A stretch of DNA of 36,888 nucleotides, taken from assembly GCA_004211245.1 (NCBI GenBank), contig SEGN01000014.1:1-36888 (forward strand), written 5' to 3'. Both the position numbers and the translations under genes were made by a program. This document shows, one piece after another, positions 8,300 to 16,022 of the stretch (its first letter is position 1; the number at the start of each line of letters is the position of its first letter). Under the pieces are notes generated by a model that made no database searches, was not told the origin of the DNA, and worked only from the letters and a program-made list of their open reading frames with translations. Source of the stretch: Variovorax sp. GTDB taxonomy: Bacteria; Pseudomonadota; Gammaproteobacteria; Burkholderiales; Burkholderiaceae_C.

Positions 8300-9099
8300 T
8301 CGACGTCGCACACGTCAGCAAGGCGTACCTCAGCGCCACGCGTGAGTCGTGGGCGATCGGCGATGTGTCTTTCACGGTCGCAAAAGGCGAGTTCGTCTGC
8401 ATCGTCGGCCCGAGCGGCTGCGGCAAGAGCACGCTGCTCAACATGATCGGCAGCTTCATGGCGCCGAGCGCGGGCAGCATCGAGATCGATCGCATTCCGG
8501 TCGTTCCGGGAACGATCCCGAACCGGCTCGGCTACATCTTCCAGAAGGACACCGTGCTTCCCTGGTACACGGTGGGCCGCAACATCGGCCTGGGGCTCAA
8601 GTTCCGCGGCTATTCGGACCTGCAGATCAAGGAAAAGGTCACGCGGCTGCTCGCGCTGGCCAACCTCTCGGGCAGCGAAGAGCTGTTGCCGCACCAGCTG
8701 TCGGGCGGCATGCGCCAGCGCGTCGCGCTGCTCATGACGCTGGCCTGCGAGCCCGACGTGTTGCTGCTCGACGAGCCTTTCGGCGCACTCGACAGCAACA
8801 CCAAGATGACGTTGCACCACGAGTTGCTCGACCTTTGGCAGAAGCTCGGCCAGACGGTGGTGATGGTCACTCACGATCTGGACGAAGCCGTGACGCTGGC
8901 CGACCGCGTGATCGTGTTGTCAGCGCCGCCGAGCCGCGTGGTGCTCGACCATCGCGTCGATCTGCCGCGCCCACGCAACGTGTTCGGTTTGCGCGATTCC
9001 GACAACTTCGGCCGCAACGTGCGAGCGATCTGGAGCGTGCTGGGTCGCGAGTTCCAGGCCGCGCAAAAGGTGCAGGAGGAGCCGTCCCATGTCGCCTGA
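8296..9099 (+). CDS. ABC transporter ATP-binding protein (SsuB/TauB-like)
   Basis: All nucleotide-binding motifs are present in the 267-residue protein: Walker A GPSGCGKST (38-46), Q-loop FQKD near 82-85, signature LSGGMRQR (135-142), Walker B VLLLDE (155-160), D-loop GALD and switch His193 in VTHDLDEA. It resembles the SsuB/TauB/NrtD group, the usual partner of NMT1-type binding proteins. It powers import by the downstream permease at the cytoplasmic face. The ATG overlaps the stop of the binding-protein gene (ATGA) and its own end overlaps the permease gene by 11 nt, so the three genes are clearly one operon. Confidence 0.95.
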   Translation: MIDVAHVSKAYLSATRESWAIGDVSFTVAKGEFVCIVGPSGCGKSTLLNMIGSFMAPSAGSIEIDRIPVVPGTIPNRLGYIFQKDTVLPWYTVGRNIGLGLKFRGYSDLQIKEKVTRLLALANLSGSEELLPHQLSGGMRQRVALLMTLACEPDVLLLDEPFGALDSNTKMTLHHELLDLWQKLGQTVVMVTHDLDEAVTLADRVIVLSAPPSRVVLDHRVDLPRPRNVFGLRDSDNFGRNVRAIWSVLGREFQAAQKVQEEPSHVA

Positions 9100-9991
9100 A
9101 CCAAGCGCCACGCAGGCATTGCAGCAGGCGCAGGCGGCCGCGGCGGCCCTGCGCATCAAGGAGTTCGCAGCGACGTCGCGCCGCAATGCGCGTCGCGAAT
9201 CCTTCGTCGTGCTGGCCTGGCAGGTCGGCATCTTCGCCACCTTCGTCGGACTGTGGGAAGGTTTGACGCGATTGCCGTGGTTCGTCGCGAACACGTTCCT
9301 CGATCCGTTCTTCGTCAGCCGGCCATCGCTGGTCGCGCAGCGCATCTATGAATGGACGCTGGGCAGCAGGGCGGGCTTCATCTGGCCGCACCTCGCGTCG
9401 ACCGTGGTCGCGACGCTGATCGGGCTCGTGGTGTCGGTTGTCACCGGTTTCATCGCGGGACTTGGCTTGTCGCAGAGCCCGCGGCTGGCGCGCGTGCTCG
9501 GACCTTTCATCACCGGCGCGAACTCGCTGCCGCGCATCGCGTTCGTGCCGCTGATCACCATGATCTTCGGGCTCGGGCTGGTGTCGAAAGTGGTGACGGC
9601 CTGGTTCATCGTGTTCTTCCTCGTTTTCTTCAACACCTTCAAGGGTGGACAGAGCATCGAACCGCACGTCATCAACTTCTGTCGGACGCTTGGCGCCTCG
9701 CGCACCCACCTCCTGTGGAGCGTGCGGGTCCCCTTCGTGATGGGCTGGATGTTTGCCGCATTGCCGAACGCCGTGGCCTTCTCGCTGATCGGCGTCGTGA
9801 TTTCCGAGTTCGTCGGCTCCGACACCGGCATGGGCTACCTGATCATCACGTCGCTGTCGACGCTCAACGCGACCGACATGTTCTCGACGATCACGCTGCT
9901 GTCGGTGCTGGGCATCGCGCTGGTGTCGTCGATTCGCTACGTCGAGAAGCGTGCCATGCGCTGGACGCCCGAATTCCGCGAGGCGCAATAG
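9089..9991 (+). CDS. ABC transporter permease (SsuC/TauC-like)
   Basis: The 300-residue inner-membrane protein has a polar N-terminus of about 45 residues and then six or so hydrophobic helices. The cytoplasmic EAA-type loop (NFCRTLGASRTHLLWSVRVPFVMGW) that docks onto the ATPase lies near residues 190-215. It is of the BPD_transp_1 type typical of the taurine/sulfonate/nitrate class. The ATG at 9089 follows a strong AGGAGGA at 9074-9080 inside the ATPase gene. It presumably forms a homodimeric channel with the adjacent ATPase. The class is secure, the substrate unknown. Confidence 0.93.
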   Translation: MSPEPSATQALQQAQAAAAALRIKEFAATSRRNARRESFVVLAWQVGIFATFVGLWEGLTRLPWFVANTFLDPFFVSRPSLVAQRIYEWTLGSRAGFIWPHLASTVVATLIGLVVSVVTGFIAGLGLSQSPRLARVLGPFITGANSLPRIAFVPLITMIFGLGLVSKVVTAWFIVFFLVFFNTFKGGQSIEPHVINFCRTLGASRTHLLWSVRVPFVMGWMFAALPNAVAFSLIGVVISEFVGSDTGMGYLIITSLSTLNATDMFSTITLLSVLGIALVSSIRYVEKRAMRWTPEFREAQ

Positions 9992-10031
9992 GCCACCGCA
10001 TCTTTCTTCTCCTCAACCCAAGGAACTCACC

Positions 10032-10430
10032 ATGAATGCCATCCTGAACAAGCCCCGCAAGATAGAGCCGACCATCGGCGGCTCGATCTACATCAAGCCC
10101 GACACGCTGGACTGGAAGCCGACGCGCTTCGACAAGGTGTCCATCAAGGTTCTGTACGAGAACCCGGCGGAAGGCGAGATGACCTGCATGCTCCGGCTGG
10201 AGCCGGGCGCCTACATCCCGTTCCACAAGCATCCCGAACTCGAGCAGACTTATGTGCTGGCCGGCTCGATGGAAGACCATGATGGCCAGGCACAGCAGGG
10301 CGACTACATCTGGCGCAAGCCCGGCTCCTTCCACGACAACCGCTCGGAGACCGGCGCGGTCGTGCTCGCGATTTATCGGAAGCCCAATATCTTCTTCCAC
10401 GCGGCTACAGGCGAGACTGCGGGCTTCTGA
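10032..10430 (+). CDS. Small cupin-domain protein (ChrR-cupin type)
   Basis: This 132-residue single-domain cupin has likely metal ligands H65, H67 and E71 in the first cupin motif (FHKHPELEQTYVLAGS) and H101 in the second (GDYIWRKPGSFHDN). Small cupins of the ChrR-type family include metal-dependent dioxygenases and anti-sigma sensor domains; no sigma factor lies nearby, so an enzymatic role is more likely. The reaction is not predictable. The ATG at 10032 is preceded by AAGGA. The gene is 40 nt after the ABC permease on the same strand, followed by a strong terminator, so it is probably the last gene of the importer operon. It may act on the imported compound, which is inference. Confidence 0.8.
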   Translation: MNAILNKPRKIEPTIGGSIYIKPDTLDWKPTRFDKVSIKVLYENPAEGEMTCMLRLEPGAYIPFHKHPELEQTYVLAGSMEDHDGQAQQGDYIWRKPGSFHDNRSETGAVVLAIYRKPNIFFHAATGETAGF

Positions 10431-10449
10431 CGATTGCTTCTCCCTCAAC

Positions 10450-10489
10450 AAAAAGCCGGCCGCAGCATGAAACTGCGACCGGCCTTTTT
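10450..10489. terminator. Bidirectional terminator between the cupin gene and metK
   Basis: An 11-bp stem with one mismatch, GCCGGCCGCAG (10455-10465) with CTGCGACCGGC (10473-10483), encloses a 7-nt loop. On the plus strand it is followed by CTTTTT; on the minus strand the A-run at 10450-10454 gives a U-run. It can therefore terminate both the cupin operon (plus) and metK (minus, stop at 10509), which converge here. Confidence 0.9.
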
Positions 10490-10508
10490 GCCGTGAGAGG
10501 CGGGGTTT

Positions 10509-11690
<1,182 letters not shown>

Positions 11691-11774
11691 GGCTTGAAAA
11701 CTCCGTGAAGTTGAAAGGGCGCGTTGCCGATTCCGGGGGGAGTTCTGGCGAACGCTTTAGCAGTACTGTTTAAC

Positions 11775-11807
11775 GTCGCCCTGCAAGTAGTCCTGTAACT
11801 CGGCGAC
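11775..11807 (-). promoter_or_regulatory. Inverted repeat in the metK leader
   Basis: GTCGCC (11775-11780) and GGCGAC (11802-11807) form a 6-bp perfect inverted repeat around a 21-nt loop. If metK transcription starts near 11808, this hairpin is the very 5' end of its mRNA leader. I do not recognise it as a known SAM- or SAH-sensing riboswitch. It could be a simple mRNA-stabilising hairpin, an undescribed control element, or chance. Confidence 0.3.
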
Positions 11808-11814
11808 AATTTGT

Positions 11815-11843
11815 ATTCTATTCGAGCCGCGCCCGACCCTGAA
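11815..11843 (-). promoter_or_regulatory. Probable metK promoter
   Basis: On the minus strand TTCAGG (11843-11838), a 17-nt spacer and TAGAAT (11820-11815) make a plausible sigma-70 promoter. The -10 differs from consensus at one position. It would give a leader of about 118 nt. A TATTCT on the opposite strand at 11814-11819 may serve the divergent acyltransferase operon starting at 11884, but I see no convincing -35 for it. Confidence 0.5.
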
Positions 11844-11883
11844 GACCGGCGGCGCGCGCGTCCAGTTTCAACTCCCCTGACCG

Positions 11884-12738
11884 ATGACCAGACTGTTCCG
11901 CCTGCTTGCCCGCGTGCCGTTGCCCTGGATGCATCGGATCGGCGCGTGGCTCGGCTGGGTGGTGTACTGGCTGTCGCCAACTTACCGCAGCCGCGTCAGG
12001 GCCAACGCGGGCAGCGCGGGCTTCACGCCGGCACAGTACCGGCCGGCCATCGGCGCCGCTGGCGCAATGGTGGCCGAGCTGCCCTGGCTCTGGTTGCGCC
12101 CCGCCGGCGAGAGCGTGCTGCAGCGCGTGCGCTGGCACGACGATCAGGTGTTCGAGCATGCCCTGGCGGCGCGGCGCGGTGTGATCCTTGCCACGCCACA
12201 CGTGGGCAGCTGGGAAATGATCGGCCAGGCAATCGCCGAGCGGTTCGGCCCCTCGCATGGGCCGCTCACCGTGCTGTTCCGTCCGGCCCGCAAGGCGTGG
12301 CTGGCCGAACTGATCGCAGGCTCGCGCGACCGCCCCGGGCTCAAGTCGCTGCCGACCAACCTGGCCGGCGTGCGCGGCCTGATCCGGGTGCTGCGCGCGG
12401 GCGGCTACACGGGGGTGCTGCCCGATCAGGTGCCGCCGCAAGGGCAGGGCGTGTGGGCGCCGTTCTTCGGCCAGCCGGCCTACACGATGACGTTGCTGGC
12501 CCGCCTGGCCCAGCAGACCGGGGCGCAGGTGCTCATGACCTGGTGCGAGCGCCTTTCCGGCGGTCGCTATGTGATCCACTTCGAGCCGGTCGATGCGCCG
12601 GCGCTCTACGATGCCGGCGCCACACCCGAAGCCGCCGCCACCGCCATGAATGAAGCATTGATGCGACTGATACAACGCCTGCCCGGCCAGTACCTCTGGG
12701 GTTATGGCCGCTACAAGCAGCCGAGGGCGGAGCTGTGA
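11884..12738 (+). CDS. LpxL/HtrB-type lysophospholipid (lipid A) acyltransferase, paralogue 1
   Basis: The 284-residue protein belongs to the LpxL/LpxM family, which transfers secondary acyl chains onto Kdo-lipid A at the inner face of the inner membrane. It has the N-terminal hydrophobic anchor (RIGAWLGWVVYWLSP), the catalytic H-x4-E motif H106-VGSW-E111, and the YTGVLPDQVPPQGQGVWAPFFGQPA substrate region, ending in the usual WGYGRYK C-terminus. It starts at the first ATG after the divergent metK promoter region. It overlaps the next, related gene by 4 nt (GTGA), so the two are co-transcribed and probably co-translated. Family assignment is secure; which acyl position it modifies is not known. 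Confidence 0.88.
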   Translation: MTRLFRLLARVPLPWMHRIGAWLGWVVYWLSPTYRSRVRANAGSAGFTPAQYRPAIGAAGAMVAELPWLWLRPAGESVLQRVRWHDDQVFEHALAARRGVILATPHVGSWEMIGQAIAERFGPSHGPLTVLFRPARKAWLAELIAGSRDRPGLKSLPTNLAGVRGLIRVLRAGGYTGVLPDQVPPQGQGVWAPFFGQPAYTMTLLARLAQQTGAQVLMTWCERLSGGRYVIHFEPVDAPALYDAGATPEAAATAMNEALMRLIQRLPGQYLWGYGRYKQPRAEL

Positions 12739-13619
12739 GTTTCGGATCGACGCTGGGCATCGGCTTCATGCGCGCGCTGGCGCACGTGCCGCTGCCTTTG
12801 ATCCGCGGCCTGGGCGCCGTGCTGGGCCGCGTGCTGCACACGGTGGCCGTGCCGCGCCGCCGCGTGGTCGATACCAACCTCGCACTGTGCTTCCCGGACA
12901 AGTCGGCCGCGGAGCGGCGCCGCATCGCGCGTGAAACCTTCGTTCTGGTCGCGCAGTCCTGGCTCGATCGTGGCTGGCTTTGGCATGCGCCGCGCGAGGT
13001 GGTGGCCAGCCGCATCCGCGTGGTCGGCGCGCCGGCCGAGGTCGAAGAGATCGCGCACGGTACCGCGCCGATGATCCTGTTCGCGCCGCATTTTTACGGG
13101 CTCGACGCGGCGGCCACCGGGCTCACCATGCACACGGCCCGGCCGTCGACCACGATCTACACGACGCAGCGCGATCCGCTGGTGGACGAGTGGATCCGCG
13201 TGGGTCGCGCGCGCTTCGGCAATGTCATCACGCTGAACCGCACCGATGGGCCGAAGCCCGTGATCGCGGGCCTGCGCAAGGGCGGCCTGCTGTACCTGCT
13301 GCCTGACATGGACTTTGGCCGCGACCAGTCCGTGTTCGTGCCGTTCTTCGGTGTGCCGGTGGCGACCGTGCCCTCGCTGTCGCGCTTTGCGCGGCTCGGC
13401 CGCGCCAAGGTGGTGCCGATCCTGTCGCGCGTGGTGAAGGGCGGCTACGAGATCGAGGTGCTGCCCGCTTGGCAGGGCTTTCCGACCGACGACGTGGTGG
13501 CCGACACGGCGCTCATGAACGAGCGGCTGGCCGGCTACATCGAGACCATGCCAGCCCAGTACTACTGGGTGCACCGACGTTTCAAGACGCGGCCCGAAGG
13601 CGCGCCCACGGTTTACTGA
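12735..13619 (+). CDS. LpxL/HtrB-type lipid A acyltransferase, paralogue 2
   Basis: This 294-residue member of the LpxL family shows the hallmark NLALCFPDKS motif (48-57), a catalytic H-x4-D motif H119-FYGL-D124, the GGLLYLLPDMDFGRDQSVFVPFFG segment and a terminal YYWVHRRFKTRP. It probably adds a secondary acyl chain to lipid A. The GTG start at 12735 overlaps the previous stop; an in-frame ATG at 12768 is an alternative. Compared with paralogue 1 it keeps the NLxLCFP motif and uses Asp rather than Glu, so the two may differ in acceptor or acyl donor. Its 3' end overlaps the convergent hydrolase gene by 7 nt. Confidence 0.9.
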   Translation: MSFGSTLGIGFMRALAHVPLPLIRGLGAVLGRVLHTVAVPRRRVVDTNLALCFPDKSAAERRRIARETFVLVAQSWLDRGWLWHAPREVVASRIRVVGAPAEVEEIAHGTAPMILFAPHFYGLDAAATGLTMHTARPSTTIYTTQRDPLVDEWIRVGRARFGNVITLNRTDGPKPVIAGLRKGGLLYLLPDMDFGRDQSVFVPFFGVPVATVPSLSRFARLGRAKVVPILSRVVKGGYEIEVLPAWQGFPTDDVVADTALMNERLAGYIETMPAQYYWVHRRFKTRPEGAPTVY

Positions 13620-14533
13620 GCGGAGACTCGCTGCTGGAAGGCCTCGATCTCGCGGGCCACAAATTCAGGCTGCTCGTGGATGATCCAGTGCGTGGCATTC
13701 GGCACCTTCCTGATCTCGAGCTGTGGGACGTAGTCTTCCAGGCCGTCGAGCAGGCCGGGAAGCAGCGCCGCGTCGTCGAGCGCCCAGAGAACGAGCGTCG
13801 GCGAGGTCACCATCAGGCGCTCTCGCGGCAAAGTCGGGATGTCGTCGACCGATCCGCCCGGCATCGGCGGCTTCATCGGCGTTACGCGATAAAGGTTGCA
13901 AGCACCGGTCAGGCCCATGCCCCAGACCTCGCGGTACTGGTCTTTCACCTTGTCGGTGAGCCAGCCGAAGCCGTCCGGGCCGGCCTTCATCAGCGTGAAG
14001 AACGGCCACATGCGGGCATAGTCGTCCGCCGCCAGCATCGCCTCGGCCTTCGGATGGGCGAGGAAATTCATGTAGGCGCTGGCTTTTTGCTGCTCTGGAT
14101 TGGTCTTGAGCTCGCGCGTGAAGGTACCCGGATGCGGCGAATTGATGATCACCAACCGGCCCACCTGGGCCGGGAATGTCGCCGCGTGGCCCCATCCGAA
14201 GGCGCCGCCCCAGTCGTGCGCCACCAGCGTGTCGATGTGGCCGCCGGCGCTTTCGCTCTTCGCCAACTCGACCATGTCCTGGATAAGCAGGTTCGCCTTG
14301 TAGGCCTCGACTTCGGTGGGCGAACTCGAGCGCTCGAACCCGCGCAGATTGGGCGCCACGCAGCGGTAGCCGCCGTGTTCGGGTTTGGCGAAGTATTCAA
14401 GCAGTTCGTCCCAGATGAACGCGGCTTCCGGAAAGCCATGCAGGAACATCATCAGCGGCCGGCCGGCCTCGCCGGTGGCACGGCAGCTCAAGGTGATGCC
14501 GTGGGGCAGTGTGCGCTGGAAGGTTTCGATCAT
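13613..14533 (-). CDS. Alpha/beta hydrolase (epoxide hydrolase/haloalkane dehalogenase-like)
   Basis: The 306-residue protein has the alpha/beta-hydrolase fold with the oxyanion-hole motif HGFPE (32-36) and the nucleophile motif HDWGG with Asp107. A late acidic residue lies in the LWALDDAAL stretch and the catalytic His is at about 282 (ATHWI). An Asp nucleophile followed by Trp is typical of soluble epoxide hydrolases and haloalkane dehalogenases rather than of esterases, which use Ser. The substrate is unknown. The ATG at 14533 overlaps the stop of the upstream engB remnant (ATGA), so it is the second gene of that transcript. Its expression may therefore be affected by the engB lesion. Confidence 0.85.
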   Translation of the reverse strand: MIETFQRTLPHGITLSCRATGEAGRPLMMFLHGFPEAAFIWDELLEYFAKPEHGGYRCVAPNLRGFERSSSPTEVEAYKANLLIQDMVELAKSESAGGHIDTLVAHDWGGAFGWGHAATFPAQVGRLVIINSPHPGTFTRELKTNPEQQKASAYMNFLAHPKAEAMLAADDYARMWPFFTLMKAGPDGFGWLTDKVKDQYREVWGMGLTGACNLYRVTPMKPPMPGGSVDDIPTLPRERLMVTSPTLVLWALDDAALLPGLLDGLEDYVPQLEIRKVPNATHWIIHEQPEFVAREIEAFQQRVSAQ

Positions 14534-15196
14534 TGGTTTGTCTCCTTGTCTGTATCAGGCTGTGCCGGGTGAACCCAACGCCAGAGCAGTTCGGCGGCTT
14601 CGTCCACCCCCTGCTTTTTCAGCGCCGAGAACAGTTTGACTTCGCCGCCGCCGGCTTGCAGTCGCACGATCGACAGCACCTTGGCGCCTTCGGAGCGGGT
14701 CAGCTTGTCGGACTTGGTGAGCAGCACCAGGAACTTCAGGCCTTCGGCCACGCGCGGGCGGATCACGTCGAGCAGGATTTCGTCGAGTTCGGTCAGGCCA
14801 TGGCGCGGATCGCACATCAGCACCACGCCGCGCAGCGTGTCGCGCGTCATGAGGTAGTTGCCCATCACGCGCTGCCAGCGCAGCTTGGCCTCCTTCGGCA
14901 CGGCCGCCGAACAGGTTGATGTGTTGCGTCCGCCCCGGCGTCTTCGAAGCGAAGGCGAGCCGCGTCTGCTGCGTCAGGGTGTTGATGGCAGTCGATTTGC
15001 CGGCATTCGAGCGGCCGACGAAGGCGATCTCGGGCAGGTCGAGCGTCGGCAGGTGCTCCAGCTGCGGTGCGCTGGTGAGGAAATGGGCGGTGTGCAGCCA
15101 GCCCATCGCCGTGCGGGCGCGTTCGGCGGCTTCGGGGTCGGTGCGGGCCACCGGATGGGGCGCATAGGCGGCTGGCTTGCGCGGCGGGGTGGTCAT
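14530..15196 (-). pseudogene. engB: Ribosome-biogenesis GTPase EngB/YsxC (YihA), broken by an internal deletion
   Basis: EngB is a GTPase for large ribosomal subunit assembly and is essential in several bacteria. Two frames together encode it. The first, from 15196, has the G1 motif GRSNAGKS and the family stretch [12 protein letters not shown], then runs out of frame at 14905-14911. The second resumes with [19 protein letters not shown] and contains G4 (TKSDK) and G5 (SALKKQG) through to the stop at 14530. Between INLF and AAVPKE, family members have about 16-20 residues including the G3 motif DLPGYG. Here a single base remains, so roughly 47-62 nt are missing and the frame is shifted. I prefer the ATG at 15196 because a TACAAT -10 overlaps the upstream ATG at 15223. 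It could be a real lesion or an assembly error. Confidence 0.85.
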
Positions 15197-15266
15197 CGGT
15201 GAGCTTTCGGTACGGGCCGCCATTGTAGAATCGCGGGGTTTTGCGCCATAAATCCAAGCCCCCGAT
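15197..15266. promoter_or_regulatory. Divergent promoter region, engB / cytochrome c4
   Basis: The two genes start only 70 nt apart. TACAAT on the minus strand (15227-15222) and TAGAAT on the plus strand (15226-15231) overlap and are good -10 candidates for the two directions. The -35 elements are weak on both sides. If the minus-strand hexamer is used, transcription starts near 15215, which excludes the ATG at 15223 as the engB start. Confidence 0.45.
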
Positions 15267-15932
15267 ATGAAGTTGTTTGCCCAATTCCTGCTTGCAGCCC
15301 TCGTGGGCGTCGCCGTGGCGCCGAGTTTCGCGGCCGACGCACCAGCCGCCGCCGCGGCGCCCGCCAAACCGGCCAAGCCGGATCCGGCAAAGGGCGATAC
15401 GCTGTTCAATGCAGGCTCGGCCACCGTCCAGAGCTGCGCGTCCTGCCACAACGCGGACGGCAACTCGGCCATCCCCGCGAACCCCAAGCTGGCGCAGCAG
15501 CATCCCGAATACATCGTCAAGCAGCTCGAGGAATTCAAGTCGGGCAAGCGCAAGAGCGCGATCATGAAGCCGCTGGCGTCGGCCCTGAGCGAGCAGGACA
15601 TGCGCGACATCGCCTGGTTCGTCGGCTCCAAGAAGGTCAAGACGGGCTTCTCGAAGGACAAGGACACGATCGCCATGGGCGAGAGGATCTACCGCGGCGG
15701 CATCGCCGACCGCATGGTGCCGGCCTGTGCCGGCTGCCACAGCCCGAACGGCGCCGGCATTCCTGCACAGTACCCGCGCCTGGGCGGCCAGCATGCCGAC
15801 TACACCGTGGCCCAGCTTGTCGCGTTCCGCGACGGGGTCCGCCTCAACAGTGCCCAGATGACCGGCGTCGCCGCCAAGCTCAACGACCGCGAAATCAAGG
15901 CGGTCGCCGACTACATCGCCGGGCTGCGTTGA
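15267..15932 (+). CDS. Diheme cytochrome c4 family protein
   Basis: The 221-residue periplasmic electron carrier has a Sec signal peptide (cleavage near FAA-DAP) and an Ala/Pro/Lys linker. Two class I cytochrome c domains follow, with heme sites C57-AS-C60-H61 and C154-AG-C157-H158. Axial Met candidates are MKPLASAL (Met100) and the QMTGVAAKL stretch. The domain pair and [15 protein letters not shown] motif are typical of cytochrome c4, which passes electrons from the bc1 complex to terminal oxidases. A strong terminator follows. The next genes, resB and ccsB, make the machinery that attaches its hemes. Confidence 0.93.
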   Translation: MKLFAQFLLAALVGVAVAPSFAADAPAAAAAPAKPAKPDPAKGDTLFNAGSATVQSCASCHNADGNSAIPANPKLAQQHPEYIVKQLEEFKSGKRKSAIMKPLASALSEQDMRDIAWFVGSKKVKTGFSKDKDTIAMGERIYRGGIADRMVPACAGCHSPNGAGIPAQYPRLGGQHADYTVAQLVAFRDGVRLNSAQMTGVAAKLNDREIKAVADYIAGLR

Positions 15933-15958
15933 ACTAACCGCCGATAAACCCAACCAAC

Positions 15959-15997
15959 AAGGCGGGCCGATCCAGCAGGATGGCCCGCCTTTGTTTT
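15959..15997 (+). terminator. Rho-independent terminator after cytochrome c4
   Basis: The stem AAGGCGGGCC(G)ATCC with GGATGGCCCGCCTT (15959-15992) has a single bulged G and a 4-nt loop. It is followed by a T-rich tract through 15997. It ends 26 nt before the resB start, so cytochrome c4 and resB are probably separate transcripts or only partly read through. Confidence 0.9.
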
Positions 15998-16022
15998 GGG
16001 TCCATGCCCCACCCAACCCTCC

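Noticed and set aside
15197-15223. engB starting at the ATG at 15223.
   Set aside because: The best -10 hexamer for that direction (15227-15222) overlaps this ATG, so the transcript would begin after it; the ATG at 15196 fits better.
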